64,000 nucleotides of DNA from Cyathus striatus (GCA_025738555.1 JAOVFP010000002.1:2170001-2234000); one strand, 5' to 3'. Shown: positions 1 through 12,406, numbered from the stretch's first letter. Numbers and translations are program-made. The notes: generated by a model from the sequence alone, not told the origin.

Positions 1-283
1 ATTTTTAAACCTTGTAAGTACCTTTCTATGTTCGCATAATCTCTTTAATCATCTCCATATCTTAACCACTGTTATGCTAGCTGCTTAAACCACCATAGTT
101 ATCCCTATTGTCGTTACATGATAGATTACCACATTGCTACAATATTTGTATATGTAGTATTCAACAATAAAATAAAATCTAATGTTGATCTAATGTCCTG
201 AATCCTAATGAACAAGTATTGTTGAGTTCAAAACTGCATATTGTTGGTATTTATGCATCCACCATAGTTACAAGTTCGATATA
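1..283. other. AT-rich sequence without a recognised gene
   Basis: No long open frame and no recognisable repeat was seen before the MITE that starts at 284. Confidence 0.5.
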
Positions 284-660
284 CTGTACTAATTGAAATA
301 CTTCGGCACCCTTACATGTGCGTGACAGGTCCAACCAGCAGACCATTTCGTCAGGTCAGAAGTATATAGCGTGACAAATTGAAAAATTCGGCATTGTCAT
401 CCACATATATGTAGAATTTAAGCTAATTTAATCGGTAACATGATCTGGCATAGCGGAAAACTGGGCTAAAGCATTGTAGAAGACCAAAATTATTCAGAAA
501 AATGGTGAAATCAGTAGTTCGAACCCTACTGAGCAAAAAATTTTAACCGTGACTTCTCAGACTTCCGTCAGTTGCTGTCGTGACGCGTGACATGCACCAA
601 ATTTCGGCACGTCAGGTTGCTTCGTGACGCGTGACTGCCGAAGTATTTCAATTAGTACAG
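284..660. mobile_element. Tc1/mariner-type (Stowaway-like) MITE, copy A
   Basis: The element is 377 bp. It is bounded by perfect terminal inverted repeats beginning CTGTACTAATTGAAATAC and running to TTCGGCA (284-308 and 636-660). A TA dinucleotide lies on each side (282-283 and 661-662), as expected for TA-targeting transposons. The inner flanks are also loosely inverted (GTGAC/GTCAC blocks next to CGGCA). It has no coding capacity. The nested copy at 11335-11711 has exactly the same length and related ends, so both belong to one family. Confidence 0.85.
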
Positions 661-662
661 TA

Positions 663-2390
663 ACTACATAATAAAACATAATTCTATTGGAATGTTAGAT
701 AAACTTATAACATATATGTAACTATTGGCTGAATCGTGATGAACCATCCAGAATTATCAAGTTGAGGGTAACTCAAGATTAATTAAGATCGGTTATGAGA
801 CGGTCACGAGATTATGGTAGATTATGTTAATTGTGGTGCATCGTGATGGGTTATAACCGCTCACGAGTTGGTCCAAAATTTAGTGATGCTCTACATGTGC
901 GGCTGGGACTTCCACACTGTGTAAGGTGTCGCTTTTCGTCCGTCCCGACGGTTAACCGGTTACGTGTTACGACGGTGTCTATAATATAACGGTAGCGCGC
1001 CATGTTATTGACCCTAAAAAATTGCCGTCCCCGAGAATAAGCTTGGGTTTCATGGCTATCCTCACAATCATATCTCTTCCCGAAAGATTGGATGTGCCAT
1101 TTTCTATGAGTTGATCTGACCTTCCATAAAGGAGCCATCTTCTTTCTCTATATTACCATGCACTTACCATCAATAAACCACTGTCAAGAAGTAATAGTGC
1201 AGGTTTAGGCAGTCTACATCCGATGGGATTTTGTCGGTCATTATTGCCGATGATAAGTATAAGTAGTTCAAGTATAGTTGGAAAGGAGAAAGTCGAGGAA
1301 TTAGAGGGTAGAGAGGCGTTGAAAGGTTGAAATTATAGGTTAAGCGAGTAGATGAGGAAGTGGTGTGGTGCAACAGGAAGGAAGAGCAGATGGGTTGCAG
1401 GCAAGGTTTGAGCAAGTTCAACTCCACGGATCAGACCCATCGCGGGCCGCAGGCGCTAGTCAACCTTGCCGAAATTTGTTCACACGACCGAACTCATCCT
1501 CATTATCGTCTCAACTACCCATATACATCGGAGACCTCCCTCTGTCACCAAAAAACTTCTAATGGCTGCACTCTGACGTATCCTCTGCTATTAATCTCAC
1601 CGGGAACCAATGCCCTTCCGGCTTTCACCGTACCCACCGGAGTGGGCAGTGGTACATCAACCAAATGGCAAACGTTCAAGCGCACCAGCGGTTTTGGTTA
1701 TACTTTGCCTCGACTTGTCCCGCTACCCGCTATCTGGTTTATTTAATGTATAAAGATTTCAGTCTGTTGTAAAACTGAGATCCAAGACCTTGAGGTGCTT
1801 GGGTGTTCGAGGTAGGTCATGGTGGTTAACCCTTTCTTCGGTTGCTCTTATATACTTACATACTTACTGATTGGTATGTTCATAGAGCTGATATCGCGAG
1901 ATCAGGTCTAAACTTTCGTCGTTTTGCTCATGCAGTGGTATTAAAGCACTTGCGCGAGCAACAATGACAAGATACGAGCCTTCGATACGGCGTGACAGTG
2001 AATGTGTGGTGGTAGGGGAGATGGGTTGTGCTTTGCCGTCGTGAGGTGGAGATTATCTAGGCATGGGAGAAGGTGATAAAGTCAGTATTTCAGGGAGAGT
2101 TTGGGGGTATGAGGACATGGGATAGGGTAGGGAGGGTGTCCTTGTCCCTGGATGAACGGAGTTGGGAAGGGGTGCGTTGAGCTGTGTGTTAGGAACCAGA
2201 GTTCGAAAAAGGTCTTTCTCTCTTCTTTTCTCTGTGCTTACGATCTAACAAGAGACTAGACAGACCACATCGGTAACGTTCACTTCAACCCATACACTAC
2301 ATGCTCTTTTCGCCCCCTTCCGTAAGATCATCCACCGTGCACCCCTTCGCCTTCCTTACTCATACCATCTTAGGAAAGCGAAACGAGACA
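663..2390. other. intergenic sequence, no gene assigned
   Basis: Open frames up to 128 codons exist (851-1138 minus, 1360-1746 plus), but I recognise none of them and see no convincing splice structure. The stretch is less AT-rich than the repeats further on and could hold exons of a degraded gene. Confidence 0.35.
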
Positions 2391-3196
2391 CTAACACTTC
2401 AAGATACACCCCTCAGCGTACCATACCACGGCACGGAATACTTCATATAACCCGGTGTAGAAGGCGTACTGCATCTTGCATTCGATGTTCCTGAATATTC
2501 GAGGGATGTAGGTAGGGGAGTTTTTGCAGATGAGGTTAGAAGGACGAAGGGAGGGTTCCTTGAGCTCAACGTTGTGGTAAGGGTTAGTGTAGGCGTTGAA
2601 CGTGGGTCGGTATACTGTCTTTTCTCTTCTGATCACGGCAACCAATGCATATATCGAATAGGAAAGAAACTGCACTCGAAATACCAGTGTGGTTGTGCGT
2701 CCACTCGCGGACCCTCTCCTTCCTTCTTAAGCTCACCACGAATATCCCCAAGCCTTTCAATTTCACCTCCTGGCCAAGCACTCCCAGCACAACATACAGG
2801 ACAGCTCCCGTTCCAGCCTTGGACGCAGTCATGCAAGATGGGCGAAGTCCAAGTATAGAGCTTCGAGCCCTGATCAAGTCTTGTGTCCTCTTGGGAAGGG
2901 ACAATGCTGACTGGCTGACTGAGCCCGTCAGGTGGAGGCCGCCTCTTTATGTTCCTGGAGCTGCTACCAGGGGATGCGTAGTCCCGCTCGGGAGTGTTTG
3001 GGCGGCCGCAATCCGTTTCTGGAAAGACGGGGGTAATATCTCCGTATGTTGGTTCTCTGATAGGACCAGTACCACCTCCGATATCGCCTACTGTAACTCG
3101 AGTCGAGAATTTGTGGCTCCCCGCGCTGTCTCCTGTGCAGTCCAGCACGGTGGCCCCATTTGAGTACCATTGCTCAGAGTCATACCTTCGACACAT
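2391..3196 (-). other. possible degraded gene, unknown
   Basis: Minus-strand frames at 2391-2675 and 2633-3196 have fairly ordinary amino-acid composition (for example YRPTFNAYTNPYHNVELKEP), unlike the shadow frames around them. No start, intron set or family could be established. It may be a remnant of a multi-exon gene or chance. Confidence 0.2.
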
Positions 3197-3428
3197 ACTA
3201 TCACGTGATTGTCAATTCTACGCAAGTATGCCACGGTGAGGAGCTACAGACAGCGACGACAATGTCGGGCGAACTACTTCGAGCTGTCTAAATCCCAAAC
3301 TACTTAAAGCACCGCGAATATATTCAACAGGCCATTACCAACAAAAAGTAAAGTAACCAGTCCAAAGTCCAAGAAACGAGCGACAGCTAACGTTAAATAT
3401 CCCAGAAAGTCCACTTCATCTTAAAGAA

Positions 3429-5122
3429 CTACTGCGGCGCAGGCGTAGCCCCAGCAAAAGGCGGCTCAAATCTGACCCTCTCAAACCCTTTACCGTTCTC
3501 CCTGCGCGTGTTGGCGGGGGACACGGAAACGGTAGGCAATGCGTGGCAGTTTGACGAGGGTGCGGCGGGGTGCGCCGTGGGCGTTGGTGAGATGCCTTGG
3601 TGCCATGTGCTGGTGCCGTATACACCCATAGGGAGGCTGTTGAAACATCAGTATAACGAAGGAAGGGAAATGGGGGGTGCCAATGGAGAACGCACTCGTC
3701 GTCGCCATCGCAGTTCTCGAATACACCTGCATCGTAGTTAGCTGGCATGTTCTATCAATTCAAGGAGATCAGTTGGTTTTATTGTAGAGATAAATGGTAA
3801 TACATACCCAGGAACACCCCATCTCGTCGAAAATGTGATTGCACAGACTCGTAGCCTTAGGTCCAACACACGCGCGGAAGCAGAACTCAGTATCAGAGAT
3901 AAAGCTCGTCCATTCATGATACTGCTGAGCATTGCCAAACGAATTTCCAAATACCAAACCACCAACTACACTCTCATCAGCCTCCTCCTTTTACCATCCA
4001 AAAGAAAGAAAGACGCACTAGGATTCCCTTTACCATCGGCACCACGATTATCCAACTCTCCACCCGCATCTCCCTTGAGAATATTAATCTTAGTAAAGTC
4101 ACCTACGCCGGTAACTTGTACATAATCAGGCGTTTTCACGAAGTGGACGCCTTTAAGCGCGCCATTGGGAATTGTGCGCGCCCCGCGCCCTGATTTGGTA
4201 CACCATGCTACTTCTTCACGTTCTGTATCGCCTATTTTTCCCGGGGACGCTGCATCATCCAACACGTTATAATCTAAGATCCAGGCTGAGAAAGAGGAGG
4301 GACATACGGGGTGCCCAGAGACAGAAGTCATCCGCCGAGCTGTATACCCTATCAGTCACACTTAAAGTTAGAAAGAGCGAGGGGTACGGACTTGATCCAA
4401 GCAGTTTGACAATTCGACGAGCTACTACCACTCCCGCACGCGTTCGTACCGAACTGCTCTGTCTGCGACGTACCGGGGAGTTGACTGGCCATGTATCCCG
4501 TGTTCCAAATCTGGTTGGGGCTATTCCCCGAGCAAGTCCACAGTTGCACCTACACGAAACATAATCAGCACGCGAAAACACTACGTCTTTAAGGATATAG
4601 TAAGTATAAGAACATACGCGATTGCCATCTGCCAAACTCCCACCCGTCAAATCCAAGCATTTACCATGGTTCGTCCACGAAAGATGATTATCCCCCGTAT
4701 AATAAAACTGCTGAGCGCTATTTCCGTCCGTACATTGCCAAATTTGCAGCTTCACCCCGTCCACATCCTGTCCGCTCACGACGTCCAAGCACATCGAGCC
4801 ACCGAAGACGGTTAGTCGGCCCCCGGAGAATGTGAATTTTTGGGAGGCGGCGCCGGTGCATGTTTGGATTGTGACGGGGGAGCCGTTGGAGTTTGTGCTT
4901 GCTGTTAGGCATTTTCCTGGGTGGGTGGGTAAGTAAGAATGAGGAAAGGGAGAGGGGCTGAGAGTAGGTACCGTTGCTTAGCACAGGTTGGATGAGTAGT
5001 TCGCCTACGAATCTGCATCTACGTAAGTACGAACGAAGAATGGAAGGGAAGGGGGCGTACGGAGGCGTCTGGGCGGCCACATATGCCGCTAGAACGACGA
5101 GGGACAGGATATTCTTCATCAT
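3429..5122 (-). CDS. secreted ricin-B-type lectin domain protein ('macrofage activating glycoprotein' type)
   Basis: Multi-exon secreted protein. The start at 5122 or 5119 opens a signal peptide (MKNILSLVVLAAYVAAQ). After two short introns comes a beta-trefoil (CBM13/ricin B) block with typical repeats: KCLTAS, MCLDVVSG with LQIWQC, and KCLDLTGG with VQLWTC (about 4870-4400). The conserved fungal C-terminal region follows: WCTKSGRGARTIPNGALKG, then QYHEWTSF with FCFRAC, then NMPANYDAGVFE, and a Pro/Ser-rich tail ending in a TGA near 3429. Basidiomycete proteins of this architecture are usually annotated as macrofage activating glycoprotein, probably sugar-binding and wall-associated; that label comes from family recall. 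Exons are separated by roughly 50-bp GT-AG introns and the order is complete. No disabling stop was found, so this is the best preserved gene in the window. It is only the lectin domain; no enzymatic toxin chain is present. Confidence 0.82.
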
Positions 5123-5253
5123 CTTGTCTTCTTGTCGTGTTATCAAAAGAGTGTGTGAGTTACTTCAAATCAAAGTGAGGAGAGGGAGGAAAGAAACCGG
5201 TCAAGCAACAAGCCAGAAAGGATAGGAGAGAAGTCAAACCCCACACATCAGGG

Positions 5254-5260
5254 CTTTATA
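5254..5260 (-). promoter_or_regulatory. TATA-like box of the lectin gene
   Basis: TATAAAG on the minus strand lies 132 bp upstream of the chosen ATG, within a C-rich tract. This is a plausible core promoter for a fungal gene with a short leader, but the call rests on position and sequence only. Confidence 0.4.
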
Positions 5261-5262
5261 AC

Positions 5263-5784
5263 TCCCCCCCGCACAAGATTTCAATTTCAATTTGCGCCCC
5301 GCATCCTGCCGCCACGTACATAGTCAAATTGAAAAAAATCGTCGGAACTTGGAAGCATCTTTGAAGGCACCGGAAGCGAGGAATGGATTGGAAGGCGAAG
5401 CGTAGCCCTGGAAGTTATTTTTAGATTTTTTGGGGACGCGTGTGTTTGGTGAGCGCGAGTGGGGATGGTGCAGGTTTTTGGAAATTCTGGGAGATAAAGG
5501 GGGGAAGGGTTCAGGAAGGCTGGGAATTGTGGAGTGTGCTAGTGAATGCTATTTAAATTTTATGTAGGAGGGTCTAGGAGGGTGAATTATGTTTGTATGA
5601 AGGTTGCACGTCGAATGCGACAAGACGTAAGTCCAGCCTTCTGTATCCGAATAAGTTCCCCAGAAGGTATTTCGTGGTCTCATCCCCGTACTTAGGCAGA
5701 TCAACTTCATTATCATCATCATGTTGAAGGAAAGATGATCATGTTCTTGTGCCGTTGTTGAAGTGAGTGAAGGAAGCAGGAGCC
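5263..5784. other. upstream region of the lectin gene, no gene seen
   Basis: No supported open frame. It presumably holds upstream regulatory DNA of the minus-strand lectin gene, but I cannot point to individual sites. Confidence 0.4.
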
Positions 5785-6300
5785 TCTGCTCTGTAGGATC
5801 TTACGCGTGTGAGGAAGGAGCTGGAGGAGACTAGGATATTGTTATTTCAAATGCCTTGGTGCATGTGCTGGTGCCGTACACTATACGTCATGGAGAGGCT
5901 GTCGAAATATCATTGTCAGTAAGGTAAGTAGGGGAAGGATGGAGGAAGAACGCACTCTTCGTTCCCGTCTAGTTCTCGAATATACCTGCGTCGCAGTTGG
6001 CTGGTGGCATGTTCTGTAATACCGTGAGTGGCTGGAAGAAGAAAAGGAAAGAAAAAGGTATACCCAGGCATACCCCCCCTCGTTAAATATGTAATTGAAA
6101 AGGTTCGCAGCCCAATCCCAGCAAAGTCACCTACGCCGGTGACCTATACATAAGTAATCGGAAGTTTTGACGAAATCACTCTTCCGACTCTGCCGTTGGA
6201 ATCATGCGTGCGCTGAGCCCGGATTTGGTGTACCATGTTACTTCGCGCTCTGTCGCCTATTGTTCTGAGTGATGCTGCGGTTGTGTCGCGCGTTAAGCTC
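5785..6300 (-). pseudogene. composite duplicate: fragment of the lectin gene joined to a piece of the 8.2-kb gene
   Basis: About 5850-6300 is a diverged copy of the 3' half of the lectin gene in the same orientation. It matches about 3590-3760 (last exons), then 3806-3860, then jumps to 4095-4270, so about 235 bp are missing internally. The matching text includes GTGCTGGTGCCGTA and AGTCACCTACGCCGGT. Directly before it, 5785-5848 matches 8171-8233 of the plus-strand gene (GAGCTGGAGGAGA context). The join of two unrelated local fragments and the deletion show a non-functional rearranged duplicate. Confidence 0.75.
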
Positions 6301-7420
6301 TAGGTGCAGAGGTAAGTAGCACGGCTGGTCCGCTTAATGCCACTAGAACTTGAAGCAAAGTAGGGACTGGTTGAGCTACATCTCGAGCATGCAGCGACGA
6401 CCTGTAATGCGGTGTAAAACAGTAACCAAAGGAACGATTCAGAGCTAGGCGTGTGACCACAAGCGCGCCAAGTGAAGTGGAAACGGGCCACATCTGAAGG
6501 AAGTAGCACCGACCCAGACGAATACGATGCATGACGGCACCAAAAGGTACAAGCGAAGCCGGCACTATTGCCTCAAAATCTCAAAGCAACGCAAAGACTG
6601 GCAGAGCCACGTCTCAAGCAGGCAAAGCAAGCGGCACCGACTCATATGAGTACGGTATAAAGCAGTACGCGAAGGTACAAAATAGAGCTGGGGTTAATGA
6701 CCCAAGAGCTCGGAGAAAAGCAGGGATTGCCCCAGCCACGCCTCAAGCAAGTAGCACCGACTCATACGAGTAAGGTGTATAGTGGTACTCGAAGGTACGA
6801 AGCGGCACCGGGCTTAACACTTCAAAATCTCAAAGAGAGCGGAGATTAGACGAGCCATGGCTCAAGCTAGCAGGCCGGAGGTAGCTGATGAAGCAAGCGG
6901 TACTGACTCATACGAGTATGATGTAAAGCAGCAGCTTTGAGGGCTGGAAGGAAGTGGTTGCGTTCTTCCTGATCCAGTTGTCCACCAAGTGGAAGTTGGC
7001 CTTATTGCCTCCCTAAGCTCAAAAGCAACGCAAGACCTTCTGAGCCAGGTCTCAGGCAGGCGAGCCAAGGGTGGCTTCCGAAGCAAGCGGCACCGGCCCA
7101 TATGGGTACGCACAAAGCAGAGTTGGGCCTGATGACCCAAGAGCTTGAAGCAAAGCAGCGACTGCCTGAGCCATGTCTCAAGAAATCGCCGACTCATATG
7201 AGTACGATGTAAAGCGGTACCCAAAGGTACAAAGCGGAGCCGGGCTTAACACCTCAAAAGCTCAAAGTATAGTGGAGATTGACGAGCCATGGCTCGAGAA
7301 AGTAGGTCGAAGGTAGCTGGTGAAGCAAGCGGCTCCGACTCATACGAGTATGATGCAAAGCAGTACCCGAAAACTACGAAGAGTTTTTGGGGCTGGATGA
7401 ATGTGGTTGCGTTCTGCCTG
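6300..7420. repeat. degenerate tandem array with CTCATATGAG-type palindromic cores
   Basis: At least seven copies of a motif resembling GCACCGACTCATACGAGTA, followed by GCAGTAC and GAAGGTAC, occur near 6490, 6636, 6752, 6900, 7090, 7188 and 7334, spaced about 100-190 bp. A higher-order duplication is visible: 6936-6990 resembles 7387-7442. The open plus frame at 6531-6773 (repeating SSTDSYE and SGTDSYEYG) runs through the array and is probably not a gene. Confidence 0.65.
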
Positions 7421-8033
7421 ATCCAGCTGTCCATCAAGTGATGGAAGGTGCGTATACCTTCTCGATAGGGGAGGGGGGCATGGTTAGGGAACATACCGAC
7501 GAACCACTTGGAAATATACAGAGAAACCTGCAGCGAAAGAGTCACAGGTCCCCTTGCAACCCCTCCACAGTGGCGCCCATCAATGTAGACTTCAGTAGTT
7601 GGGCCGTATCAGTACGGACGAATGGGCCTCAATAGTGCCACTTGGTTTGGGAGAACATCCTGGCTGGGCATTCGTAGCTACTGCTGGGGGTGGATGACGC
7701 ATGGCACATTTGAATTTGAAGCTTGAATGTGAAGATCTGAAGAGCGATAGCTACAGTTAAGCTGATCAGCATGGTGATGGTTAATGCAATGTGAAAGGGT
7801 GTCATTGAACGCGTAGAGAGCCCTCGACTGGTGATCAAGTGACACCGTAACGCGGCGTGACTACAGACCAGGCCAAGACCGGGTTCAAATCTGCGTATCG
7901 CACCGTCTACGTCCATACCGCTGCTACTGTTGAGAAAATACGATCGTACGACGTACGTCCCATTCACTTGTCCTCTCTCCTTTCCTACCACCTAGCTCCC
8001 AGCTTACACAACCCAGAGCCATATACTATCGCG

Positions 8034-9915
8034 ATGCCGGTAAACGAACAGCCTCAGGCCTCAAAAACTGATGAAGCCACCCAGAGTGCTACAGCCAACA
8101 TCAGCAAGCCTGAGTCCTCCAGCCAAGCGGGCAGTTGGCACCCATATCATACTATGATACGCGTAATTTCTTCTGCACTGGAGAATCTTACACGGGTGAG
8201 GAGGGAGCTGGAGGAGAGTAGGATGTTGTTATCGGAGAAGATTCGGAACGAGGGAAGGCCTAAGAGCTTTTGAAGGAGTTGCCGAGCTCGGTGGCGGACA
8301 CTGCTAGACGGGTCATACAGCCCATAGCGATGAAGATTTACATCAGGTCAAGAGGCTCATTTTGAACTTTATTTACTAGCTAATGTAGCTACAGTTTCTC
8401 GTTGAGTCGCTTGAAGAGTCTCTATTAGGCGAAGCGCCCATCCCTCAGAGCCTTCCAATCCCCAAACACATACTATCCCCCATGCCTGAAGAGGACTCTG
8501 CGAGAGGCGAGGAGTCCCCAGTTGCTAAGATCGACACTAGTGCCTTTCCTGAGACTGCGGTGCAGGAGCTCGTAATTCCTACAACCATTCACACTGAAAG
8601 CGAATCGGAATTCGTACCAGTCCCTTTTACACCAACACCCGAAGCACAATCACGCTCCGAGTCGCCCGCTCTTTCAACCAAGTCTTGGCAGGATCGAGCG
8701 GCGATAGGTGATTGGGGCGTATAGGTCAATCAAAAAGGAGCAAATCCCCAGATGGGGTTCGAGATGCTGCTTCCTCTTCCTCGTCGTCGCAGCTGGAGTT
8801 ACCTCCCACTATAGTATCAGCAAAACAACAACGGTCAAAAGGCGTCTTTGGTGCTCTGGGGATCTCAATCCTTAACCCGGTTCCTGCGCCTGCGTCTCCT
8901 GCGAGCTCGAATACAAAGCGCCGCTCGACGACGTCTACTGCCCAGCACCCTCCGGCTTATCCCCTGAAACAGCACCCATAACATCGCACATACGACTGTC
9001 ATGACCTCTGCTGCTGTATCCGTCATGTCGTCCCCTATTCACCCCTCATTCGCTCAGTCTCCAGTTTTGTCGACTCTAACGACCGTCCTGGACCATACAT
9101 ACTCTCAATCGACTGAACCATCAGCTGCTGCTGACGCACCACCACCTCTAATTCAAGGAGCAACGCAGCGAGCGGTTGCGAACGTCACGAGAGTGATGAC
9201 GTCGGATCTGAGCAGTGTTTTGTTCTCGCAGACCAAGGACAAGATACTGGGCCGATGATTAAACGGCATGCTATGGAACAGATTTCCGAGAGCGTCCTTG
9301 TGAGCGGCGTGAGCTCCTGCCTACGCCAAATCTTAAAGCTCACGAGGACGTCGGTGTGCATGGGTGTTGAGCCCTGCGAGGGTTGATGCTGCGGGGATAC
9401 TGAATTGTGCTTTATTGAAGGATGAAGAGGGGATTAAGAAGATGCATAGACCAACGCCAAAGTCGAGAGCTGCGAGCCTTATGCGGGTTTCTACTACGCC
9501 TTTTGCGTCCCTGCTTTTTGGATCATTTTTGACGCAGCGGAAGAAGCCTAGGGACGGATCGGTATGGATTTATGCATGATGTTTTCACAGTATGATGTGT
9601 TGCTCCTCATCAGAGCGAAGGTATACTACAGAATCGACGCCTCTCTTGCCATCTGACGGAGAGTCATCTGACGTCGTACGCGCCCATGCCCTGTCGCTAC
9701 CAAGTACGTCTACCGCCTGCCAAACAAATGGAGATCGGAGTGGTCCCCGTCTTCGCAGAGGTGGGTTGCGCGCTCCAGAATCTATGCTTTCCAGGCATGC
9801 ATCTCCTGTGGTCTTCGTACCGTTAGATGCACCAAGTAATTATAATCCAATGACTGCAGTCGGGCCCACTTCCTATCCTACGCCTGAACGCACCGAAAAT
9901 GAGAATCTTTCATAG
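8034..9915 (+). CDS. unrecognised Ser/Thr-rich protein, probably multi-exon or partly decayed
   Basis: The likely start is ATG 8034. The first exon encodes a polar stretch, then a short coiled-coil-like segment (ALENLTRVRRELEESRMLL). A further plus-strand block from about 8393 (FLVESLEESLLGEAPIPQS onward to 8720) follows a plausible acceptor. Frames at 8712-8981, 9001-9258, 9364-9579 and 9592-9915 continue the same Ser/Pro-rich composition, ending in a TAG near 9915. Some transitions between frames lack clear splice sites, so there may be frameshifts. I do not recognise the family and assign no function. A 64-bp piece of its first exon was copied to 5785-5848, which supports this being a real, once-transposable or duplicated locus rather than random sequence. 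Confidence 0.4.
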
Positions 9916-10959
9916 AATATAGCGCAGAACTCCGGGGCGTGTACAACTACTTACTTACAATGATGTGATGTTTTGTATTGACTACTATAGTCAATCAGCA
10001 CTTAGTGTTCATCAGGAGTTAGTGTTGTGCATTTTTGACCGCCTTCCCGACCTTTATTTCTCTCAAAATTTCACATATAACTATTCCTTACTTCAATAAA
10101 GAAATAGGGCCAACAAGTGGCAGGGCCCACTACCTCTTCCTTTAATAGACGAACTCTGCCTGTCGTGAATTGTTATTGGAGAGGTGGAGGTTGGGGGGAA
10201 CTCAATGGATGTGAGGAAAGACTAGGTAATTCGCTGAAGTTGCAGGTAGAGAAAAGTGGTACTTCCATCAGAAGGTACCAAGCTTGTTGGTTTGAGTGAG
10301 ACAAGTCTTGCTAGGATACAGTCGCCATAGTACCATGAGGAATTAGGCAGGGGTGCAATTTCTCTGACTTCTTATGATCCAAGGGGCTTGTGAATCCACA
10401 TCTCAGAGACAACACATTGAAATTGTCTGCCTGTCACTTACTCCAACCTTCCAACCTCCTCAACATTCTACACTCTTCCTCCATCAGAAACTCACTGTAC
10501 AAGCCAATAACATGAAATGTAGAGCAACATCATGGCAAGAATGTGCGACTTGCGTTGAAACTAGAGACCTGTCGTGACACAGAGTTGGCTGTGTCATTGC
10601 AGAGAGTTGGGCTGCTTGCGGTGGTTGAGGATATGGGTAGGAGGAGACAAATGAAAGCCACTCTAAGATGCGAATACTGTGCTTGTTAGTTTGAGTGGGA
10701 TGAGAGAACATGGTGTGCTAGGATACACTGTTTGCTAGGCTGAGATTGGTTAAGTTAATGGCTTGAGCCTTAAATTGCTTTCCTGTGAAGGGAATTGAAG
10801 GAGAAGGAAATGAAGAGAGTCAGTGGTGAGTATGAAGTGAGCTCCAAGCAAGGATGTAAAACAAAGTGGTATGAATAAAAGGAAGGCAGTGAAGAACACA
10901 CTTATTAATCGTCAATGCAGGATACACACAATCCCTACACCAAACACCCCCAACAGACT
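9916..10959. other. intergenic sequence with short direct repeats
   Basis: No gene is supported. 10277-10325 and 10677-10726 share a direct repeat (TTGTTGGTTTGAGTG and GCTAGGATACA-type text). A 28-bp segment at 10107-10134 (GGGCCAACAAGTGGCAGGGC and onward) recurs at 13532-13559. Confidence 0.45.
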
Positions 10960-10961
10960 TA

Positions 10962-11728
10962 CTGTATCAATTCGAATGATTCGGCACCCCTCAAAGAGCG
11001 TGACAGGCCCAACCAAGTGGACATTTCGTCAACCTGGGACATACAGCGTGATGGACGAAAATTTTCGGCATATATGTCAATGTGTGTGTTACATCTCATA
11101 GAATTTTAGTACAGATGCATTAAATTATGCAATAGCTTTGCTGTAAATGCATCTTAAACGTGCTCAGAATCGAAAATTTAGAGGAAAAACCCGTGAAATC
11201 ACTGAATTGATCCCAGGTTGGAGAATTTTTAAAATTTGTGACTGCTAAACCTTTCGTCAGTTGCCTTCATGACGCATGACAAGCACCAGATTTTGGCATA
11301 TCAGGAGGGCCTGTGATGTGTGACTGCCGAACTACTGTACGAATCCGATCAATTGGGCAGTCACGCGTCACGCACCCATTCTGCCGCGCCGAAATTTGGA
11401 CCATGTCACGCATCACAAATAAAAATGCCGAAAGGTTAAACCGTGACATATTTAGACACCGGCTTAGCACCCAAAAATTTTCAACATAATAATAATTTAT
11501 TCTTCTCCAATAGCTATTTCTTGTCAACCAACAGTGTTCTGTACATTTACAAGTTAAATATGTGTACTAATTCAAATTTTTGGCCAGCTTGATTGCCCAA
11601 AATGCCGAAAATTCTGGTGTGTCACACTACAATTTCTCGTGTGCCGAAATCATTTTGCAGTTGGGCCTGTCACGCACTCAAAGGTATGCCCAATTGATCA
11701 GATTTGTACAGTATTCGAATTGATACAG
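10962..11728. mobile_element. TA-flanked MITE (outer), interrupted by a second MITE
   Basis: Perfect 16-bp inverted ends (CTGTATCAATTCGAAT and its complement at 10962-10977 and 11713-11728) are flanked by TA at 10960-10961 and 11729-11730. The body carries the GTGAC/CGGCA inner motifs shared with the copy at 284-660. Removing the 377-bp inner element and one TA leaves a 388-bp element whose right end then mirrors its left end through the TTCGGCA block. It has no coding capacity. Confidence 0.85.
11335..11711. mobile_element. TA-flanked MITE (inner), nested in the previous one
   Basis: 377 bp, with ends CTGTACGAATCCGATCAATT and TTGATCAGATTTGTACAG, bounded by TA at 11333-11334 and 11712-11713. 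The insertion splits the right inverted repeat of the outer element. Length is identical to copy A at 284-660. Confidence 0.85.
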
Positions 11729-11889
11729 TATTGTGTGTAATCAACTTGATGTTGGTGAACCCATCATGCATCATGTGTCAACACATATGCATTGATCAAT
11801 CCTGCAACACTGGCACCGATAAGAAAACAGGGTGATGTTAATAAAGAAGATCTGAGATGAGTGAATCTGAGATGATAGAAATTCGTCAG

Positions 11890-12012
11890 CAGTCACAGGA
11901 TTGTCACAGGGTTCCAGCCAATCAGGTTGAGATCCCGTTTGCCAACCTGTAAATCACCTTATAGGGAAATCAGACATCCCTATAACCCAACTACCTTAAA
12001 AGGTAGTGGGAA
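11890..12012. repeat. dispersed repeat ending in a hairpin (copy 1)
   Basis: CAGCCAATCAGGTTGAGATC is followed about 55 bp later by the palindrome ACTACCTTAAAAGGTAGT. The same arrangement occurs at 25470-25595 in the same orientation. It is probably the end of a non-autonomous element; the other end was not found. Confidence 0.6.
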
Positions 12013-12406
12013 TAAATACGAATACCACTTTTTTTTGTCAGCATGAGCTCATTTACTGTGTTTATGTTTTTGGAAGTTGTCATGCTGGCCATATTATGGC
12101 TGAGCAGAAATTTAATGAAATGATCATTTTTGGGCCTTGACGAGAATGAAAACAAAAACTTCAGTTCCAATTTGTTGCTAAGCAGATAATTGGTGATAAT
12201 GGAGTTGCAGTTGGCTAATCCCATACCTTTCGGTCTAATTCGAGGGGCTCAGGCAGGAAGAAGCCACATTAGATTATTAAGCACTGTGATGTGCCCTTCA
12301 ATTTTTCACACAGCATGCAGGAGTGTTGGTGTACCATATTTTCAATGTGTTTTAACCATACTTACTGGTACCATATGTGCATGTTCAACTTACAGTCTTA
12401 CACATA

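Noticed and set aside
3429..5122. Ricin-like toxin
   Set aside because: Only the sugar-binding beta-trefoil is present; there is no ribosome-inactivating A-chain domain.
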